6,753 nt of DNA from CAYYWV01 sp964475385. GTDB taxonomy: Bacteria; Pseudomonadota; Alphaproteobacteria; JAAXGF01. The stretch spans positions 1 through 6,753 of the forward strand of contig CAYYWV010000121.1 of the NCBI GenBank assembly GCA_964475385.1, in the 5' to 3' direction. Within the stretch, counting starts at the first letter, position 1. Every line of letters begins with the position of its first letter. This document shows, in pieces, positions 5,809 through 6,753 of this stretch. The notes under the pieces are model-generated. The model saw only the letters and a list, made by a program, of their open reading frames with translations. It did no database searches and was not told the origin of the DNA. A program made the position numbers and the translations under genes.

Positions 5809-6753
5809 CGAGATCTTCGCGCTTCGCGGCAAACGCGTTTGGGTGGCCGGCCATCGCGGCATGGTCGGCGCCGCGGTTTGCCGCCGGCTCGCCGCTGAGG
5901 ACTGCGCGGTCCTGACGGTCGACCGCGCCGCGCTCGACCTCCGACGCCAGGCCGACGTCGCCGCCTGGATCGCGCGCAACGAACCCGACGTGGTGATCGT
6001 CGCCGCGGCCAAGGTCGGCGGCATCCACGCCAATGCAACCTATCCGGCGGCCTTCCTTTACGACAACCTGATGATCGAGGCCAACGTCATCCACGCCGCC
6101 CACGAGGTCGGCGTCGAAAAGCTCCTGTTCCTCGGCTCGTCCTGCATCTACCCGCGGCTCGCGCCCCAGCCGATGCCCGAAGAGGCGCTGCTGAGCGGCC
6201 CCTTGGAGCCGACCAACGAATGGTACGCGATCGCCAAGATCGCGGGCGTCAAGCTCTGCCAAGCCTATCGCCGCGAGTACGGCGACGACTTCATCGCGGC
6301 CATGCCGACCAACCTTTTCGGCCCCGGCGACAACTTCCATCCCGAGAACAGCCATGCGCCGGCGGCCCTCATGCGCCGGTTCCACGAGGCGAAGCAGAGC
6401 GGCGCGGCCTCGGCCACGGTCTGGGGCACGGGGCGGCCCCGGCGCGAGTTCCTCTATGTCGACGACCTCGCCGACGCCTGCGTGTTCCTGCTCAAGCGCT
6501 ACTCGGACGAGCCCCACATCAACGTGGGCGCCGGGCGCGATCTTTCGATCGCCGACTTCGCCGAGATGCTGCGCGAGGTGGTGGGTTTCCACGGCGCGCT
6601 CGTCTTCGATCCGTCGCGGCCCGACGGCGCGCCGCGCAAGCTTCTCGACGTCTCGCGCCTCACCGCCCTCGGCTGGACCGCGAAGACGCCGCTCCGCGAA
6701 GGCCTCGCCCGCACCTACGCCTGGTTCCTCGCCAACGTGGCGGACGCGGCGTA
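5801..6753 (+). CDS. fcl: GDP-L-fucose synthase (GDP-4-keto-6-deoxymannose 3,5-epimerase/4-reductase), open at window end
   Basis: 317 codons are read without a stop; E. coli Fcl (WcaG) has 321 residues. The last two bases are TA, so a TAA or TAG one base beyond the window probably ends the gene. The enzyme epimerises C3 and C5 and then reduces C4 of the Gmd product with NADPH to give GDP-L-fucose. GHRGMVG (17-23) binds NADPH. S113 and C115 (GSSCIYP), Y142 and K146 (YAIAK) and H185 (NFHPENSH) match E. coli S107, C109, Y136, K140 and H179 at a constant offset of six. REFLYVDDLADA (215-226) is also typical. The GTG at 5801 is chosen because it precedes the Rossmann strand by 12 codons, has GGGG 8 bases upstream, and gives the overlap with gmd. 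The nearby ATG at 5796 is in another frame. It is also known as wcaG. Confidence 0.96.
   Translation, partial: MADEIFALRGKRVWVAGHRGMVGAAVCRRLAAEDCAVLTVDRAALDLRRQADVAAWIARNEPDVVIVAAAKVGGIHANATYPAAFLYDNLMIEANVIHAAHEVGVEKLLFLGSSCIYPRLAPQPMPEEALLSGPLEPTNEWYAIAKIAGVKLCQAYRREYGDDFIAAMPTNLFGPGDNFHPENSHAPAALMRRFHEAKQSGAASATVWGTGRPRREFLYVDDLADACVFLLKRYSDEPHINVGAGRDLSIADFAEMLREVVGFHGALVFDPSRPDGAPRKLLDVSRLTALGWTAKTPLREGLARTYAWFLANVADAA

Noticed and set aside
4717..6033. Antisense open frame of 438 codons opposite gmd and fcl
   Set aside because: It spans two well-identified genes and their overlap on the other strand, with no family motif. It is a GC-driven shadow.
5738..6592. Antisense open frame of 284 codons opposite fcl
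   Set aside because: The + strand reading has every catalytic residue of GDP-L-fucose synthase; the antisense reading has none of any family.

Overview
The window is GC-rich, with strong G/C preference at third codon positions and GTG as well as ATG starts. It carries the kind of short palindromic intergenic repeats common in Alphaproteobacteria. I infer an alphaproteobacterium, possibly of the Rhodospirillales type. The lineage is inferred from composition and gene style, not from a marker gene.

Left part (1-3257): the end of an operon of the split glutamate synthase type. The first gene is cut by the window edge and encodes the C-terminal half of an FMN-binding glutamate synthase domain with its Fe-S cysteine cluster. 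Six bases after its stop, in the same reading frame, comes an 873-residue GltD-like oxidoreductase (Fe-S / FAD / NADPH). Its C-terminal 290 or so residues are a degenerate copy of the same FMN-type domain found in the first gene. The pair probably passes electrons from NADPH through FAD and Fe-S centres to the FMN domain, where glutamate, or a related product, is made from a 2-oxoacid and ammonia.

Middle (3258-3620): about 360 bases without a gene, packed with repeats. A 28-bp direct repeat has its second copy over the stop codon of the GltD-like gene. A long imperfect palindrome is flanked on both sides by perfect tandem duplications (14 bp x2 and 13 bp x2). Two compact hairpins, one with a UUCG tetraloop, lie in the leader of the next gene.

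Right part (3621-6753): nucleotide-sugar genes for surface polysaccharide. A WbpP/TviC-like NAD-dependent 4-epimerase (probably UDP-GlcNAc/UDP-GalNAc) is followed after 112 bases by gmd (GDP-mannose 4,6-dehydratase). gmd overlaps fcl (GDP-L-fucose synthase) by 8 bases. fcl is open to the window edge, which falls one base short of its probable stop codon. gmd and fcl together convert GDP-mannose to GDP-L-fucose, and the epimerase would supply a second sugar for the same glycan (inference).

All five genes are on the + strand. I see no RNA gene, CRISPR array, transposase or clearly new multi-gene system. The most unusual items are the GltD fusion to a degenerate synthase domain and the repeat-dense spacer between the two modules.
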